Positions 52,496 to 61,833 of a DNA stretch of 64,000 bases are shown here, one piece after another. The notes beneath the pieces were generated by a model. It made no database searches. It was not told the origin of the DNA and worked only from the letters and a program-made list of their open reading frames with translations. Origin of the DNA: Brevundimonas subvibrioides ATCC 15264 (GTDB taxonomy: Bacteria; Pseudomonadota; Alphaproteobacteria; Caulobacterales; Caulobacteraceae); contig NC_014375.1 of the NCBI RefSeq assembly GCF_000144605.1, forward strand, positions 2,982,501-3,046,500, read 5' to 3'. Position numbers and translations under genes: made by a program. How positions within the stretch are numbered: position 1 is the stretch's first letter; each line of letters opens with the position of its first letter.

Positions 52496-53239
52496 TTAGC
52501 CCGGCTCTTTCTCGCCTGGGGTCGACTGGCCGATGCGCGGCGTCACCACCGTCACATCCTGGGCCGTCAGGCGCGCCAGGACGTCGTCGGCCGACGAATG
52601 GCCGGGCAGGATTCCGGCCTCCTTCAACTTGGCGTCGAGGTCGGCCCCGGTGCGCTTGTCCTCGAACTCCTGGCCGACCCGCAGACGCTCTTCCTGGACC
52701 GCCTGGCGCTGCTTGATGCGCTGCAGGCTGTCGGCCGCGGAGCCGATGCGCGAGTGGGCGCCCGCCGACTGCAGGGCGACCGAGGTCTGGGCCCGCTGGA
52801 CGGACTCATTGACCTTCACGATGTCGATCTCGCGACGCAGGGTCTCGATCTTCTGGTCGGTCGAGGCGATGGCCGTGCGCAGCCGGGCCTCGGCGGCCTT
52901 CATGTTCTCGATGACGGGCTCGCGCTCGCTGATCTGGGATTCCAGCTCCGCGATCCGCCCGGCGACCTCGCGCGCCAGATCGGTCTTGCCCTGCCCCAGC
53001 GCCGCGCGCGTCGAGCTTTCGTACTTGCCGATCTGGTCGCGGAACGAGGCCATCTCGCTCTCGGCCATGCGGCGGCGGGCGACAAGACCGGCGAGGTCGT
53101 CGCGCGCCTTGCCCTGGGCGGTGTCGGCGTCGCGGATTTCCTGATCGAGAATCTTCAGGGCGTTGGCGTCGACCACCGACTGGCCGGCCTCATGGGCGGT
53201 GCCGCGGAACAGGGCGGAGAGTTTGCTGAGCATGGACAT
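52496..53239 (-). CDS. yjfJ: PspA/IM30-family membrane-stress protein
   Basis: The protein has 247 residues from the ATG at 53239; the longer frame to 53299 overlaps the DUF2170 gene and adds only a proline-rich leader. The start MSMLSKLSALFRGTAHEAGQSVVDANALKILDQEIRDAD is PspA-like. Most of the protein is a long coiled coil (LAREVAGRIAELESQISEREP, AEARLRTAIASTDQKIETLRREIDIVK). PspA relatives form oligomers on the inner face of the membrane and protect its integrity. This one is the YjfJ type, encoded 16 bp after DUF2170. Regulation may go through the palindrome at 53939. Confidence 0.88.
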   Translation of the reverse strand: MSMLSKLSALFRGTAHEAGQSVVDANALKILDQEIRDADTAQGKARDDLAGLVARRRMAESEMASFRDQIGKYESSTRAALGQGKTDLAREVAGRIAELESQISEREPVIENMKAAEARLRTAIASTDQKIETLRREIDIVKVNESVQRAQTSVALQSAGAHSRIGSAADSLQRIKQRQAVQEERLRVGQEFEDKRTGADLDAKLKEAGILPGHSSADDVLARLTAQDVTVVTPRIGQSTPGEKEPG

Positions 53240-53255
53240 GGGTCTGGTCTCCGGT

Positions 53256-53936
53256 TCAGGCGGCTTCGGCGCCGAAGGTTTCGCGCAGGGCGGTCGCATC
53301 GATGGCGTTCTCGGCCAGGGTCCGCAGCTCGATCAGGATGGTCTGCAGCGTGGTCTTGGACGACAGTTCGCCCATCAGCTCATACACGTCCTGATCGCCG
53401 ACCGAAGTGATGGCGAAGTTCGACAGCGGCACGACCCGCTGGGCCTTGAGCAGGAACTCGTTGAAACGGGCGGCGTCGGCCTGTTCCGAGACGGGCCACA
53501 GCAGGACCGACACCACGATCTGTTCGCCACCGACCGACAGATAGATGGGCAGATCGCCGTACTCGTTCATGGTGGCCAGCAGCACGGGGTCGGCCCCCTC
53601 CAGCACGCGCAGGGTCATTTCGCCCTCGCGCACCAGGGAGGACTCCTCCAGCGCCCGCTTGATGGCGGGCACGGTCCAGGCGGTTTCGATCACGGCGTCC
53701 ATATGGGGGTCGGCTCCGGTTGATGGGGAAGAGGTGGGGCGTGGGCGACGCGGCGCAAGCGCCGGGCCCCGGGTGGAATCCGTGACGATGGCGTGCACGG
53801 CGGCGCGGACGTCGTCCCTGCAGCCCTGGGGGACCCAGAACTCCAGCTTGACCATGCCGGCGTCGCGACGCGCCTGTCGCCAGGCGCGGATGCGATCCGT
53901 GCCGGGGTTCGGGGTCATGTGCGCGGCATCGGTCAT
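53256..53936 (-). CDS. yjfI: DUF2170 protein (YjfI-like) with extra N-terminal domain
   Basis: A 226-residue protein. The C-terminal 145 residues (from MDAVIETAWTVPAIKRALEESSL, with LPIYLSVGGEQIVVSVLLWPV and SNFAITSVGDQDVYELMGELSS) match the DUF2170/YjfI family, which in E. coli is about 133 residues. The first 80 residues (DRIRAWRQARRDAGMVKLEFWVPQGCRDDVRAAVHAIV) resemble small ribbon-helix-helix-type DNA-binding proteins, followed by a Pro/Ser-rich linker. The protein could therefore both sense and regulate. It is first in the minus-strand arm, with a near-perfect palindrome directly before its start. An internal ATG at the DUF2170 start (53705) could also be used. Confidence 0.8.
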   Translation of the reverse strand: MTDAAHMTPNPGTDRIRAWRQARRDAGMVKLEFWVPQGCRDDVRAAVHAIVTDSTRGPALAPRRPRPTSSPSTGADPHMDAVIETAWTVPAIKRALEESSLVREGEMTLRVLEGADPVLLATMNEYGDLPIYLSVGGEQIVVSVLLWPVSEQADAARFNEFLLKAQRVVPLSNFAITSVGDQDVYELMGELSSKTTLQTILIELRTLAENAIDATALRETFGAEAA

Positions 53937-53938
53937 GT

Positions 53939-53960
53939 TTCATGTAACGCGTAACATGAA
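53939..53960. promoter_or_regulatory. 22-bp near-perfect palindrome between divergent yjf arms
   Basis: The arms TTCATGTAACG and CGTAACATGAA pair with one mismatch around a central CGCG. The site is 2 bp from the DUF2170 start and about 70 bp before the yjfK start, so one regulator bound here could control both arms. The ribbon-helix-helix-like N-terminus of the DUF2170 protein is a candidate for autoregulation. Confidence 0.65.
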
Positions 53961-54030
53961 CACTTGACGTTCGGCAAGCGGAGTGCGAATTCCGTTCATG
54001 GCTTCCGCGATCTCGCGTAAAGACACCTTC

Positions 54031-54693
54031 ATGTTCAAGCGTCTCTTCGGTGGACCCACGACCCCGGAGCCGGTCAACCGGCTGGCCGTCGTGCGCAACA
54101 TCACGGTCGGCCGGACGGTCTCCCTGGACCCTCTGGCCTGGCGACGGCTTCAGCCCGAGACCGTGTTCAATCTGGAGACCGACGCGCTGGAGATCACCGC
54201 CCAGGGGACGATCGCCCTGGACAGCGGCCAGCATGTGCACCGGTTCTACACCGACGACCACGTGATGCTGCAGGCCATGAGCGACGACCCTTCGGGGGCC
54301 GAGGCCTATGACTTCAGCCTGTTCATCCCCTGGACCAGCGCCTATCCGCCGGGCGAGACGGAGCGCCGGATCTGGCGCGACCGGCTCAGCGAGCCCGTGT
54401 TCGACGGCGCGCCCGAGGAGCTTCCCGCCTATCCCCGCTTCTGGTTCTCCGAGAGCGATGCGCGCCAGCCGCCCGTGACGCTGTGGGAAACCATCTGGGA
54501 CGACCGCACGGCGACGACGCCCTTCTCGCGCATCTTCCAGACCTGCATGCTGTATGCGCGCGACCTGGCCGGCGGACGCGAGCTGATGCTGGCGCTGGAG
54601 ATGGAGCCCGAGAAGGCGACCGGAAAATCCGCCGACATCAGCCACGAGATCATGGTCGGCATCCCGCTCGAAATGGCCGAATTCACCGCCTAG
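54031..54693 (+). CDS. yjfK: DUF2491 protein (YjfK-like)
   Basis: The protein has 220 residues from the ATG at 54031 (MFKRLFGGPTTPEPVNRLAVVRNITVGRTVSLDPLAW), almost the same length as E. coli YjfK. Upstream in-frame starts at 53983 and 53998 would add a leader not expected in the family. Features include VFNLETDALEITAQGTIALD, HRFYTDDHVMLQAM and SLFIPWTSAYPPGETERRIWRDRL. No signal peptide or membrane segment is seen. The molecular role is unknown; family members travel with PspA-like proteins and DUF350 membrane proteins. The next gene starts 13 bp later. Confidence 0.85.
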   Translation: MFKRLFGGPTTPEPVNRLAVVRNITVGRTVSLDPLAWRRLQPETVFNLETDALEITAQGTIALDSGQHVHRFYTDDHVMLQAMSDDPSGAEAYDFSLFIPWTSAYPPGETERRIWRDRLSEPVFDGAPEELPAYPRFWFSESDARQPPVTLWETIWDDRTATTPFSRIFQTCMLYARDLAGGRELMLALEMEPEKATGKSADISHEIMVGIPLEMAEFTA

Positions 54694-54706
54694 GAAAGAC
54701 AACAGC

Positions 54707-55120
54707 ATGTTCGACTGGTTCGCCTTCCAGACCGGGGCCACGGCCTTCGTCATCGCCTTCGTGGCGGCGATCGCCTTCTTCTCGGCCTTTAAATTCATCT
54801 ACCAGATCGTCACGCCCTATCATGAGCGCGACCTGATCCGGCAGGGCAACACGGCCGCCGCCGTCGGCCTGGGCGGCGCCCTGGTCGGCTACGTCCTGCC
54901 CCTGGCCTCGGCCCTGTCCCACACCGTCAGCCTGCCGGAGTTCGCGGCCTGGGCCCTGCTGGCCGGCGTGATCCAGATCCTCGCCTTCCTCGTGGTCAGC
55001 CGGGTGCTCTACAAGGCGCTGGCCAGCCGGATCGAGGCGGGAGAGATGTCCGCGGGCGTCTATCTGGCCTCCATTTCCATCTGCGTCGGCTTGCTGAACG
55101 CCGCCTGCATGACGACGTGA
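54707..55120 (+). CDS. yjfL: DUF350 membrane protein (YjfL-like)
   Basis: A 137-residue protein with four hydrophobic segments (GATAFVIAFVAAIAFFSAF, TAAAVGLGGALVGYVLPLASAL, FAAWALLAGVIQILAFLVVSRVL, GVYLASISICVGLLNAA). The region LIRQGNTAAAVGLGGALVGYVLPLAS is the DUF350 core. AGGAAAGACAAC precedes the ATG. The function is unknown; it is a constant partner of PspA-type and glutathionylspermidine-synthase-like genes. Its stop overlaps the GTG start of yjfM. Confidence 0.87.
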   Translation: MFDWFAFQTGATAFVIAFVAAIAFFSAFKFIYQIVTPYHERDLIRQGNTAAAVGLGGALVGYVLPLASALSHTVSLPEFAAWALLAGVIQILAFLVVSRVLYKALASRIEAGEMSAGVYLASISICVGLLNAACMTT

Positions 55121-55749
55121 GTGAGACCATGACCGAGTCCCCCGTCACGACCGCGCCCGAAACCACCACCATGCGTCGCCTGAAGCGATCGCGCACGCTT
55201 CAGGTCACCAGCCTGATGGCCACGGCCAGCTTCTCGCTGGCCGCCTGCGGCGCGCCCCAGGTCGCCGCGCCGCCGCCCGAACCAGCCCTGGCCTATACGT
55301 CGCTGGACGAATGCAAGGCCGCCAACGACATCTCCGACACCGAGTGCGACGCGGGCTACGCCAACGCGGCCAAACAGGCCGAGACCACCGCGCCCCGCTA
55401 CGCCACCCAGTCGGAATGCGAAGGCGAGTGGGGACCGGACCAGTGCCGGCAGAACGGCTCGGGCGGGTCGTTCTTCACCCCCCTGCTGACCGGCTTCGTG
55501 ATCGGCCAGTTGCTGAACGGCGGCGGCTATCGCGGCGGTGGCGCGCTGTATCGCGACCGCAACGGCAACTATCAGAACGGCTACGGCGGCGGCTATCTCA
55601 GCCGCGACTACCGGAGCGGCCGCCAGGTCGCCAACGGCCGCGACTTCGGCAACGACGTCGCGCGCCAGGCGCCGTCACGGGTCCAGAGCCGCACGACCGT
55701 CGTGTCGCGCGGCGGGTTCGGTGGCGGGGGACGCGGCTTCGGCGGCTGA
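55117..55749 (+). CDS. yjfM: DUF1190 lipoprotein-like protein (YjfM/YgiB-like)
   Basis: A 210-residue protein. The GTG at 55117 overlaps the yjfL stop (GTGA); an ATG at 55129 is an alternative. After RRLKRSRTLQVTSLMATASFSLAACGAP, which looks like an export signal with a lipobox-like LAAC, come the DUF1190 motifs: YTSLDECKAANDISDTECDAGYANAAKQAETTAPRY, SECEGEWGPDQC and FFTPLLTGFVIGQLL. A glycine-rich tail (GGFGGGGRGFGG) ends it. It is probably anchored at the periplasmic face. In E. coli the YjfM/YgiB partner is a glutathionylspermidine-synthase-like ligase, present here at 51156. The function is unknown. Confidence 0.85.
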   Translation: MSETMTESPVTTAPETTTMRRLKRSRTLQVTSLMATASFSLAACGAPQVAAPPPEPALAYTSLDECKAANDISDTECDAGYANAAKQAETTAPRYATQSECEGEWGPDQCRQNGSGGSFFTPLLTGFVIGQLLNGGGYRGGGALYRDRNGNYQNGYGGGYLSRDYRSGRQVANGRDFGNDVARQAPSRVQSRTTVVSRGGFGGGGRGFGG

Positions 55750-55819
55750 CGTCCGGACTGGCCGGACGGACATACGGGGCGGGGCGCGTTGACCCTGCGG
55801 CACTCCCGCATTGACAGGA

Positions 55820-55838
55820 CATGCTGCGCCGCAGCATG
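55820..55838. promoter_or_regulatory. Palindrome in the ugd leader
   Basis: CATGCTGCG and CGCAGCATG are perfect arms around one C, 40 bp before the ugd ATG. A TTGACA hexamer sits just upstream at 55811-55816, so the palindrome falls in the -35/-10 spacer of a possible ugd promoter. No clear -10 was found. Confidence 0.4.
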
Positions 55839-55878
55839 ACGGCGATCTGTAAGTCGGGCGGAATGGGGTTCTCGGACG

Positions 55879-57192
55879 ATGCGCGTGACCATGATCGGCA
55901 CCGGCTATGTAGGCCTGGTGTCTGGAGCCTGTTTCGCGGACTTCGGCCATACGGTCGTCTGCGTCGACAAGGACCCTTCCAAGATCGAGCGGCTGAACCG
56001 GGGCGAGATCCCGATCTTCGAGCCGGGTCTGGACCAGCTCGTCGCCGATAACGTCAAGGCGGGCCGTCTGTCCTTCACCGTCGACGGATCGGATGCCATC
56101 CGCGACGCCGAGATCGTCTTCATCGCCGTGGGCACGCCCACCCGGCGCGGCGACGGCCATGCCGACCTGTCCTACGTCTATGCCGCGGCCGAAGAGATCG
56201 CCGGCCTGATTCAGGACTTCACCGTCGTGGTCACCAAGTCGACCGTGCCGGTCGGCACCGGCGACGAGGTCGAGGCCATCATGCGCCGCGCCAATCCGGA
56301 CGCCCAGTTCGCCGTCGTCTCGAACCCCGAGTTCCTGCGCGAGGGGGCCGCGATCGAGGACTTCAAACGCCCGGACCGTGTGGTCATCGGCGTCGAGGAC
56401 GAGCGCGCCAAGGCGGTCATGGCCGAGCTGTACCGCCCGCTGAGCCTCAACGAATTCCCCGTCGTCTACACCCAGCGCCGGACGTCCGAGCTGATCAAAT
56501 ACGCGGGCAACGCCTTCCTGGCGATGAAGATCACCTTCATCAACGAGATCGCCGACCTGTGCGAAAAGGTCGGGGCCGACGTGCAGCAGGTCGCCAAGGG
56601 CATCGGGCTGGACGGCCGCATCGGCTCCAAATTCCTGAACCCCGGCCCCGGCTACGGCGGATCGTGCTTCCCCAAGGACACCATCGCCCTGGTCCGCACG
56701 GCCCAGCAGTACGGCGCGCCGATCCGCCTGATCGAGACCACGGTCGAGGTCAACGATGCGCGCAAGCTCGCCATGGCCGAGAAGATCCGGACCGCCATGG
56801 CCGGTGCCGGCGGCGACATCGCCGGCAAGACCGTCGGCGTGCTGGGCCTGACGTTCAAGCCGAACACCGACGACATGCGCGACAGCCCCAGCCTGGCCAT
56901 CATCCCCGCGCTGCAGGCCATGGGCGCGACCGTCAGGGCGTTCGATCCCGAAGGCATGAAGGAGGCCCGCCACATGCTGGCCGGCACCACTTTCGTGAAC
57001 GGCCCCTATGACGCCGCCGACGGTGCCGACGCCCTGGTCATCCTGACCGAGTGGGACCAGTTCCGCGCCCTCGACCTGACCCGCATCGCCGGCACCATGA
57101 GCCGCCCCCTCCTCATCGACCTGCGCAACGTCTACCGCGCGGGCGAGGTGGTCGCCGACGGCATGGAGTATGTCGGGATCGGCAAGCCGTAG
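55879..57192 (+). CDS. ugd: UDP-glucose 6-dehydrogenase
   Basis: A 437-residue enzyme of standard length. The N-terminal NAD-binding motif MIGTGYVGLVSGACFADFGH is followed by NPEFLREGAAIEDFKRPDRVVIG, KYAGNAFLAMKITFINEIADL and the catalytic Cys in GPGYGGSCFPKDT. The C-terminal domain has LGLTFKPNTDDMRDSPSLAI. It oxidises UDP-glucose to UDP-glucuronate for exopolysaccharide, capsule or lipid A-type sugars. No polysaccharide synthesis gene is nearby, so it appears to stand alone. Confidence 0.95.
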   Translation: MRVTMIGTGYVGLVSGACFADFGHTVVCVDKDPSKIERLNRGEIPIFEPGLDQLVADNVKAGRLSFTVDGSDAIRDAEIVFIAVGTPTRRGDGHADLSYVYAAAEEIAGLIQDFTVVVTKSTVPVGTGDEVEAIMRRANPDAQFAVVSNPEFLREGAAIEDFKRPDRVVIGVEDERAKAVMAELYRPLSLNEFPVVYTQRRTSELIKYAGNAFLAMKITFINEIADLCEKVGADVQQVAKGIGLDGRIGSKFLNPGPGYGGSCFPKDTIALVRTAQQYGAPIRLIETTVEVNDARKLAMAEKIRTAMAGAGGDIAGKTVGVLGLTFKPNTDDMRDSPSLAIIPALQAMGATVRAFDPEGMKEARHMLAGTTFVNGPYDAADGADALVILTEWDQFRALDLTRIAGTMSRPLLIDLRNVYRAGEVVADGMEYVGIGKP

Positions 57193-57215
57193 GGGCCGTT
57201 CGCCGGCCAGACGCC

Positions 57216-57799
57216 CTAGCCGACCGCGCGCTGTCGGCGGGCCTGCAGAAAGGCCTTGCGACGCGCGGCCGAATAGGACCGCCCCGTCGGATCGATGCCC
57301 GCCTCGGCCAGCCGAAGGTCGGGGTCGAGATACGCCTCGTCCCCGCGCCTGACCGAGTAGACGACGTTGTTGAACCGCTCATCCGTGAGCGACGTCACAT
57401 AGCGTACCTCGACGACGGGCCCCGGGGGGACGGCTGTCCTCCGGTCCGGTCGCCACCGCGCCAGCCCGGCGGCGGCCAGGGGCTCGAGGCAGCCGTTGAA
57501 GGCGTACGCCGTCCAGACCGGCGCGCAGGACAGCGGGATCGCGTCTCCGGAGGCCGTTTCCAACGTGTATTGATAGTCGCCCTTCAACGCCGGCGCGTAG
57601 TAGAGCACGCCACTCTGGCTCGCGAGCGTCGTGGCGATCCGCGATGGCGGCGCACGCCAGTAGATGGTGCTCCAGAGCGACCAGACGCTCGAGCCGATCA
57701 GGATCGTGCCCAGGATCACCAGGAACACCATTCCCCGTTTCGAGACCGGCTCCGGTGCAGGTTCGACGGGCTGCCGCCAGGTCTTGCCGTCCGGCAGGG

Positions 57800-57803
<4 letters not shown>
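57216..57803 (-). CDS. Hypothetical single-pass membrane protein in the pnt operon
   Basis: A 195-residue protein starting at a GTG (57803) that overlaps the pntB stop (GTGA), so translation is probably coupled. One hydrophobic helix at about residues 24-46 (GMVFLVILGTILIGSSVWSLW) is followed by a soluble part with YQYTLETASGDAIPLSCAPVWTAYAFNGCLEPLAAAG and PVVEVRYVTSLTDERFNNVVYSV. Two cysteines could pair. I do not recognise the family. It is the last gene of the transhydrogenase operon and convergent with ugd. Confidence 0.75.
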
Positions 57804-59215
<1,412 letters not shown>

Positions 59216-59225
59216 TCCATTCCCC

Positions 59226-59531
59226 TCAAAGTCCTTCCGCGGCGCCCTGCGCCGTCCGCGCCAGCCGCCACAGGGCGGCGGCGATGAACAGCGGGCCCAG
59301 CAGCACCATGGCCCAGTCCCACGCCATCATCGGGCGGTCCTGAATCACCACCCGGGTCAGAATGCCCGAGAACAGCATCACCACGCCGCAGTCGCGCCAG
59401 CGCAGTTTCTGGATCGCGTTCTTCTCGCCCAGCCAGCTCCACAGCCACATGCCCAGCCCGACGCCCGTGGCGATCCACGACGCCGTCCAGGCGATGGAGC
59501 CGGGTGACAGGTTGAAGGCGTCGTGAATCAC
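59226..59531 (-). CDS. Small hypothetical membrane protein (101 aa)
   Basis: A 101-residue protein with about three hydrophobic segments (IAWTASWIATGVGLGMWLWSW, CGVVMLFSGILTRVVIQ, WAMVLLGPLFIAAALWRL). Its ATG overlaps the previous gene's stop by 4 bp, and pntB follows by 10 bp, so it is transcribed and likely translated with the transhydrogenase. I do not recognise the family. It may be an accessory or filler gene of this operon in Caulobacterales. Confidence 0.75.
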   Translation of the reverse strand: MIHDAFNLSPGSIAWTASWIATGVGLGMWLWSWLGEKNAIQKLRWRDCGVVMLFSGILTRVVIQDRPMMAWDWAMVLLGPLFIAAALWRLARTAQGAAEGL

Positions 59532-59821
59532 GTTGCGACCCTGTCGGAAAGCAGGCGACTGCGAAGCTTCTGGTAGCCGTCAGCCCCGAGGAATACGGCC
59601 AAGCCTGCGGAGAGGACCGCTGTCACCCAGTGTTGCTGGACGAAACTATCGAACGCGCGCCAACTCATGAAAAACACGCAGATGGGATAAAAGACGACGA
59701 TCAATCCTAGTTCGATCTTGCGTCGCGTATCGGCGCTCAATCGTCCGCTGGTGGCGACGAACACCAGAACCCCCGCAAGGGCCAGGATCGCTGCGACCGA
59801 AAAAAAGATCATCAGAAACAT
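59528..59821 (-). CDS. Small hypothetical membrane protein (97 aa)
   Basis: A 97-residue protein with three hydrophobic segments (MFLMIFFSVAAILALAGVLVFVA, IELGLIVVFYPICVFFMSW, WVTAVLSAGLAVFLGADGY). It sits 4 bp after pntAB and overlaps the next small gene by 4 bp. The region is slightly lower in G+C than its neighbours, seen in codons such as AAA, ATA-like and TTT use near its start. I do not recognise the family. Its place between pntAB and pntB is the notable point. Confidence 0.7.
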   Translation of the reverse strand: MFLMIFFSVAAILALAGVLVFVATSGRLSADTRRKIELGLIVVFYPICVFFMSWRAFDSFVQQHWVTAVLSAGLAVFLGADGYQKLRSRLLSDRVAT

Positions 59822-59825
59822 GGGG

Positions 59826-60164
59826 TCAGGCCTTGGCCTCGACCTTGGCCGGCCGTTCCTTCTTCTTGTACATGGCCAGCATCCGCCGCGTGACCATGAA
59901 GCCGCCGAAGATGTTCACGCTGGCCAGGGTCACGGCCGCCACACCCGCCCCCTTGGCGATCCAGGCGTTCGGCCCGGCGACATCGCCCGATACCGCCGCC
60001 GCCGCGATCAGGCCGCCGACGATGATGACGCTGGAGATCGCATTGGTCACGGCCATCAGCGGCGTGTGCAGCGCCGGTGTCACTGACCAGACGACGTAGT
60101 AGCCGACGAAGATCGCCAGCACGAAGATAGCCAGGCGAAAGACGGTGGGATCGACGTGTTCCAT
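59826..60164 (-). CDS. pntAB: NAD(P) transhydrogenase subunit alpha part 2
   Basis: The protein has 112 residues from the ATG at 60164; the longer frame reading from 60512 overlaps other genes. Three hydrophobic helices (LAIFVLAIFVGYYVVWSVTPALHTPLMAVTNAISSVIIVGGLIAAA, VTLASVNIFGGFMVTRRMLAMY) are the membrane part of the alpha chain. VTPALHTPLMAVTNAISSVI is the PntAB hallmark. Together with PntB it forms the proton path. Its ATG overlaps the preceding small gene's TAA by one base (TAATG). Confidence 0.93.
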   Translation of the reverse strand: MEHVDPTVFRLAIFVLAIFVGYYVVWSVTPALHTPLMAVTNAISSVIIVGGLIAAAAVSGDVAGPNAWIAKGAGVAAVTLASVNIFGGFMVTRRMLAMYKKKERPAKVEAKA

Positions 60165-60478
60165 TAGTTGGCTCCGGTCTGCGTTGGAAGCGAGCGCCTC
60201 TCGAGTTCGATGACCCGCAGTTTCAGCCTGATCACCTCGCCGAGAACCACGCCCAGGGCGATGCCGCCGATCCCCCACAGATTGGCCTGGCCCTCGAGTG
60301 AGGCGTCCATCTCGCGCTGCTGGAACACGAATGCGAATTTCATCAAGACCACGAAGGCGGACACACCGAAGGCGACCAGCCTCGCGACACGGAGGCCGGT
60401 GACGTCGTCCCGATCGAGCACTTTCCATGCACGGAGCTGTCGCGGACTGGCAAATCCACCCAGATCGTCGGCGCTCAT
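60164..60478 (-). CDS. Small hypothetical membrane protein (104 aa) between pntAA and pntAB
   Basis: A 104-residue protein with two hydrophobic segments (VARLVAFGVSAFVVLMKFAFVF and LWGIGGIALGVVLGEVIRL) and a charged C-terminus (KLRVIELERRSLP). Its ATG overlaps the pntAA stop by 4 bp, and its stop overlaps the pntAB start by one base, so ribosomes probably pass straight through the three genes. I do not recognise the family. Confidence 0.75.
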   Translation of the reverse strand: MSADDLGGFASPRQLRAWKVLDRDDVTGLRVARLVAFGVSAFVVLMKFAFVFQQREMDASLEGQANLWGIGGIALGVVLGEVIRLKLRVIELERRSLPTQTGAN

Positions 60479-61608
60479 CCTCTGACCCCCTCGTGCACCA
60501 CGGCCCCGCCATGGGTCACGACCGACGCCTTCAGGATCTCATCCTCCAGGTCGACCGCCAGCGCGCCGTCCTTGATCAGCAGCCCTGTGAAGGCCACCAG
60601 GTTCTTCGCGTAGAGCGCCGAAGCATCCGAGGCGATCCGGCCCGGCAGGTTGGTGTAGCCGACGATCGACACGCCGTTCGCCGTCGTCACGACCTCGCCC
60701 GCCTTCGATCCCGCGACATTGCCGCCGGCCTCGACCGCCAGGTCGATCAGCACGCTGCCCGGCTTCATCGAGGCCACCTGTTCGGCGCTGACCAGCACGG
60801 GCGCAGCGCGGCCGGGGATCAGGGCGGTGGTGATGACGATGTCCTGCTTCTTGATGTGTTCGCCGGTCAGGGCCGCCTGCTTGGCCTGGTATTCCTCCGA
60901 CATTGGCTTGGCATAGCCGCCGGCGGTCTGTGCGTTCCTGAACTCGTCGTCCTCGACGGCCAGGAACTTGGCGCCCAGCGACTCGACCTGTTCCTTGGTC
61001 GCGGGACGGACGTCCGTGGCGGTGACCACCGCGCCGAGACGCCTCGCCGTGGCGATGGCCTGCAGTCCCGCGACGCCCACGCCCATGATGAAGACCTTGG
61101 CCGGGGCGACCGTGCCCGCCGCCGTCATCATCATCGGGAAGCCCTTGCCATAGGCATAGGCCCCCTCGATCACGGCCCGGTATCCGGCCAGGTTCGCCTG
61201 GGACGACAGGGCGTCCATGACCTGGGCGCGCGTGATCCGGGGCACGAACTCCATGGCGAAGGCGGTGACATTGGCCCCGGCCATGGCCGCGACGGTGTCC
61301 TTCTCGCGGTACGCATCCAGCATGGCCACGACCACCGCGCCCGGCTTCATGGCGCTGACTTCCTGCGCCGTCGGGCCGCGGACCTTCAGGACCAGATCGG
61401 CCCCTTCCAGCACGGCGCGGGTGTCCGGCTTCACCGAGGCTCCGGCGTCGGTGTATTCGCTGTCGGGAATGGCGGCCCCCACGCCGGTGCCGGCCTCGAC
61501 CGTCACGGACGCGCCGAGCGCGATCAATTTCTTGACGGTCTCGGGCGTGACGGCGCAGCGCGTCTCGCCTTCACGACGTTCCCGGGTCACGGCGATGGCA
61601 ACGGCCAA
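60475..61608 (-). CDS. pntAA: NAD(P) transhydrogenase subunit alpha part 1
   Basis: A 377-residue protein starting at a TTG (61608) with GGGGAG six bases before it and no in-frame ATG near. It is the NAD(H)-binding domain I (alanine dehydrogenase-like fold): TRERREGETRCAVTPETVKKL, YAYGKGFPMMMTAAGTVAPAKV, the Rossmann motif GVGVAGLQAIATARRLGAVVTATDVRP, TTALIPGRAAPVLV, SVLIDLAVEAGGN. It is the first gene of the operon, whose order is pntAA - small gene - pntAB - two small genes - pntB - single-pass gene. Its upstream gap holds direct repeats. Confidence 0.95.
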   Translation of the reverse strand: MAVAIAVTRERREGETRCAVTPETVKKLIALGASVTVEAGTGVGAAIPDSEYTDAGASVKPDTRAVLEGADLVLKVRGPTAQEVSAMKPGAVVVAMLDAYREKDTVAAMAGANVTAFAMEFVPRITRAQVMDALSSQANLAGYRAVIEGAYAYGKGFPMMMTAAGTVAPAKVFIMGVGVAGLQAIATARRLGAVVTATDVRPATKEQVESLGAKFLAVEDDEFRNAQTAGGYAKPMSEEYQAKQAALTGEHIKKQDIVITTALIPGRAAPVLVSAEQVASMKPGSVLIDLAVEAGGNVAGSKAGEVVTTANGVSIVGYTNLPGRIASDASALYAKNLVAFTGLLIKDGALAVDLEDEILKASVVTHGGAVVHEGVRG

Positions 61609-61735
61609 GCGAATCTCCCCATCCGAAGCGGATCGATCGACGTTAGGCGTTGGAAGGCGACGGCGTCAAAGGCGAACGCTGCGACTCACGCGCAGAAACA
61701 GCGAGATACGGCGCACCGATCTTCCGACAAACCCC

Positions 61736-61825
61736 CGCTCAAGCAGGGAGGCTCCGCGAGCCGAGCGGTAGCGTCTCCAGAAGAATGCGCTCAAGCAGCC
61801 AGACGCCGCGCGTCGAGCGGTAGCG
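61736..61825. repeat. Two direct repeats with 52-bp period
   Basis: CGCTCAAGCAG...CGAGCGGTAGCG occurs at 61736-61773 and again at 61788-61825. Both ends of each copy are identical and the middle is partly conserved. The copies lie in the gap between pntAA and the oxidase subunit IV gene. Apart from these, the rest of this 225-bp gap shows no clear gene or site. Confidence 0.8.
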
Positions 61826-61833
61826 CCGATCGC

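Noticed and set aside
53958..53972. GAAC-N7-GTTC as a possible LexA site near the yjf palindrome
   Set aside because: The alphaproteobacterial box is a direct repeat (GTTC-N7-GTTC); this one is inverted and not associated with SOS genes.
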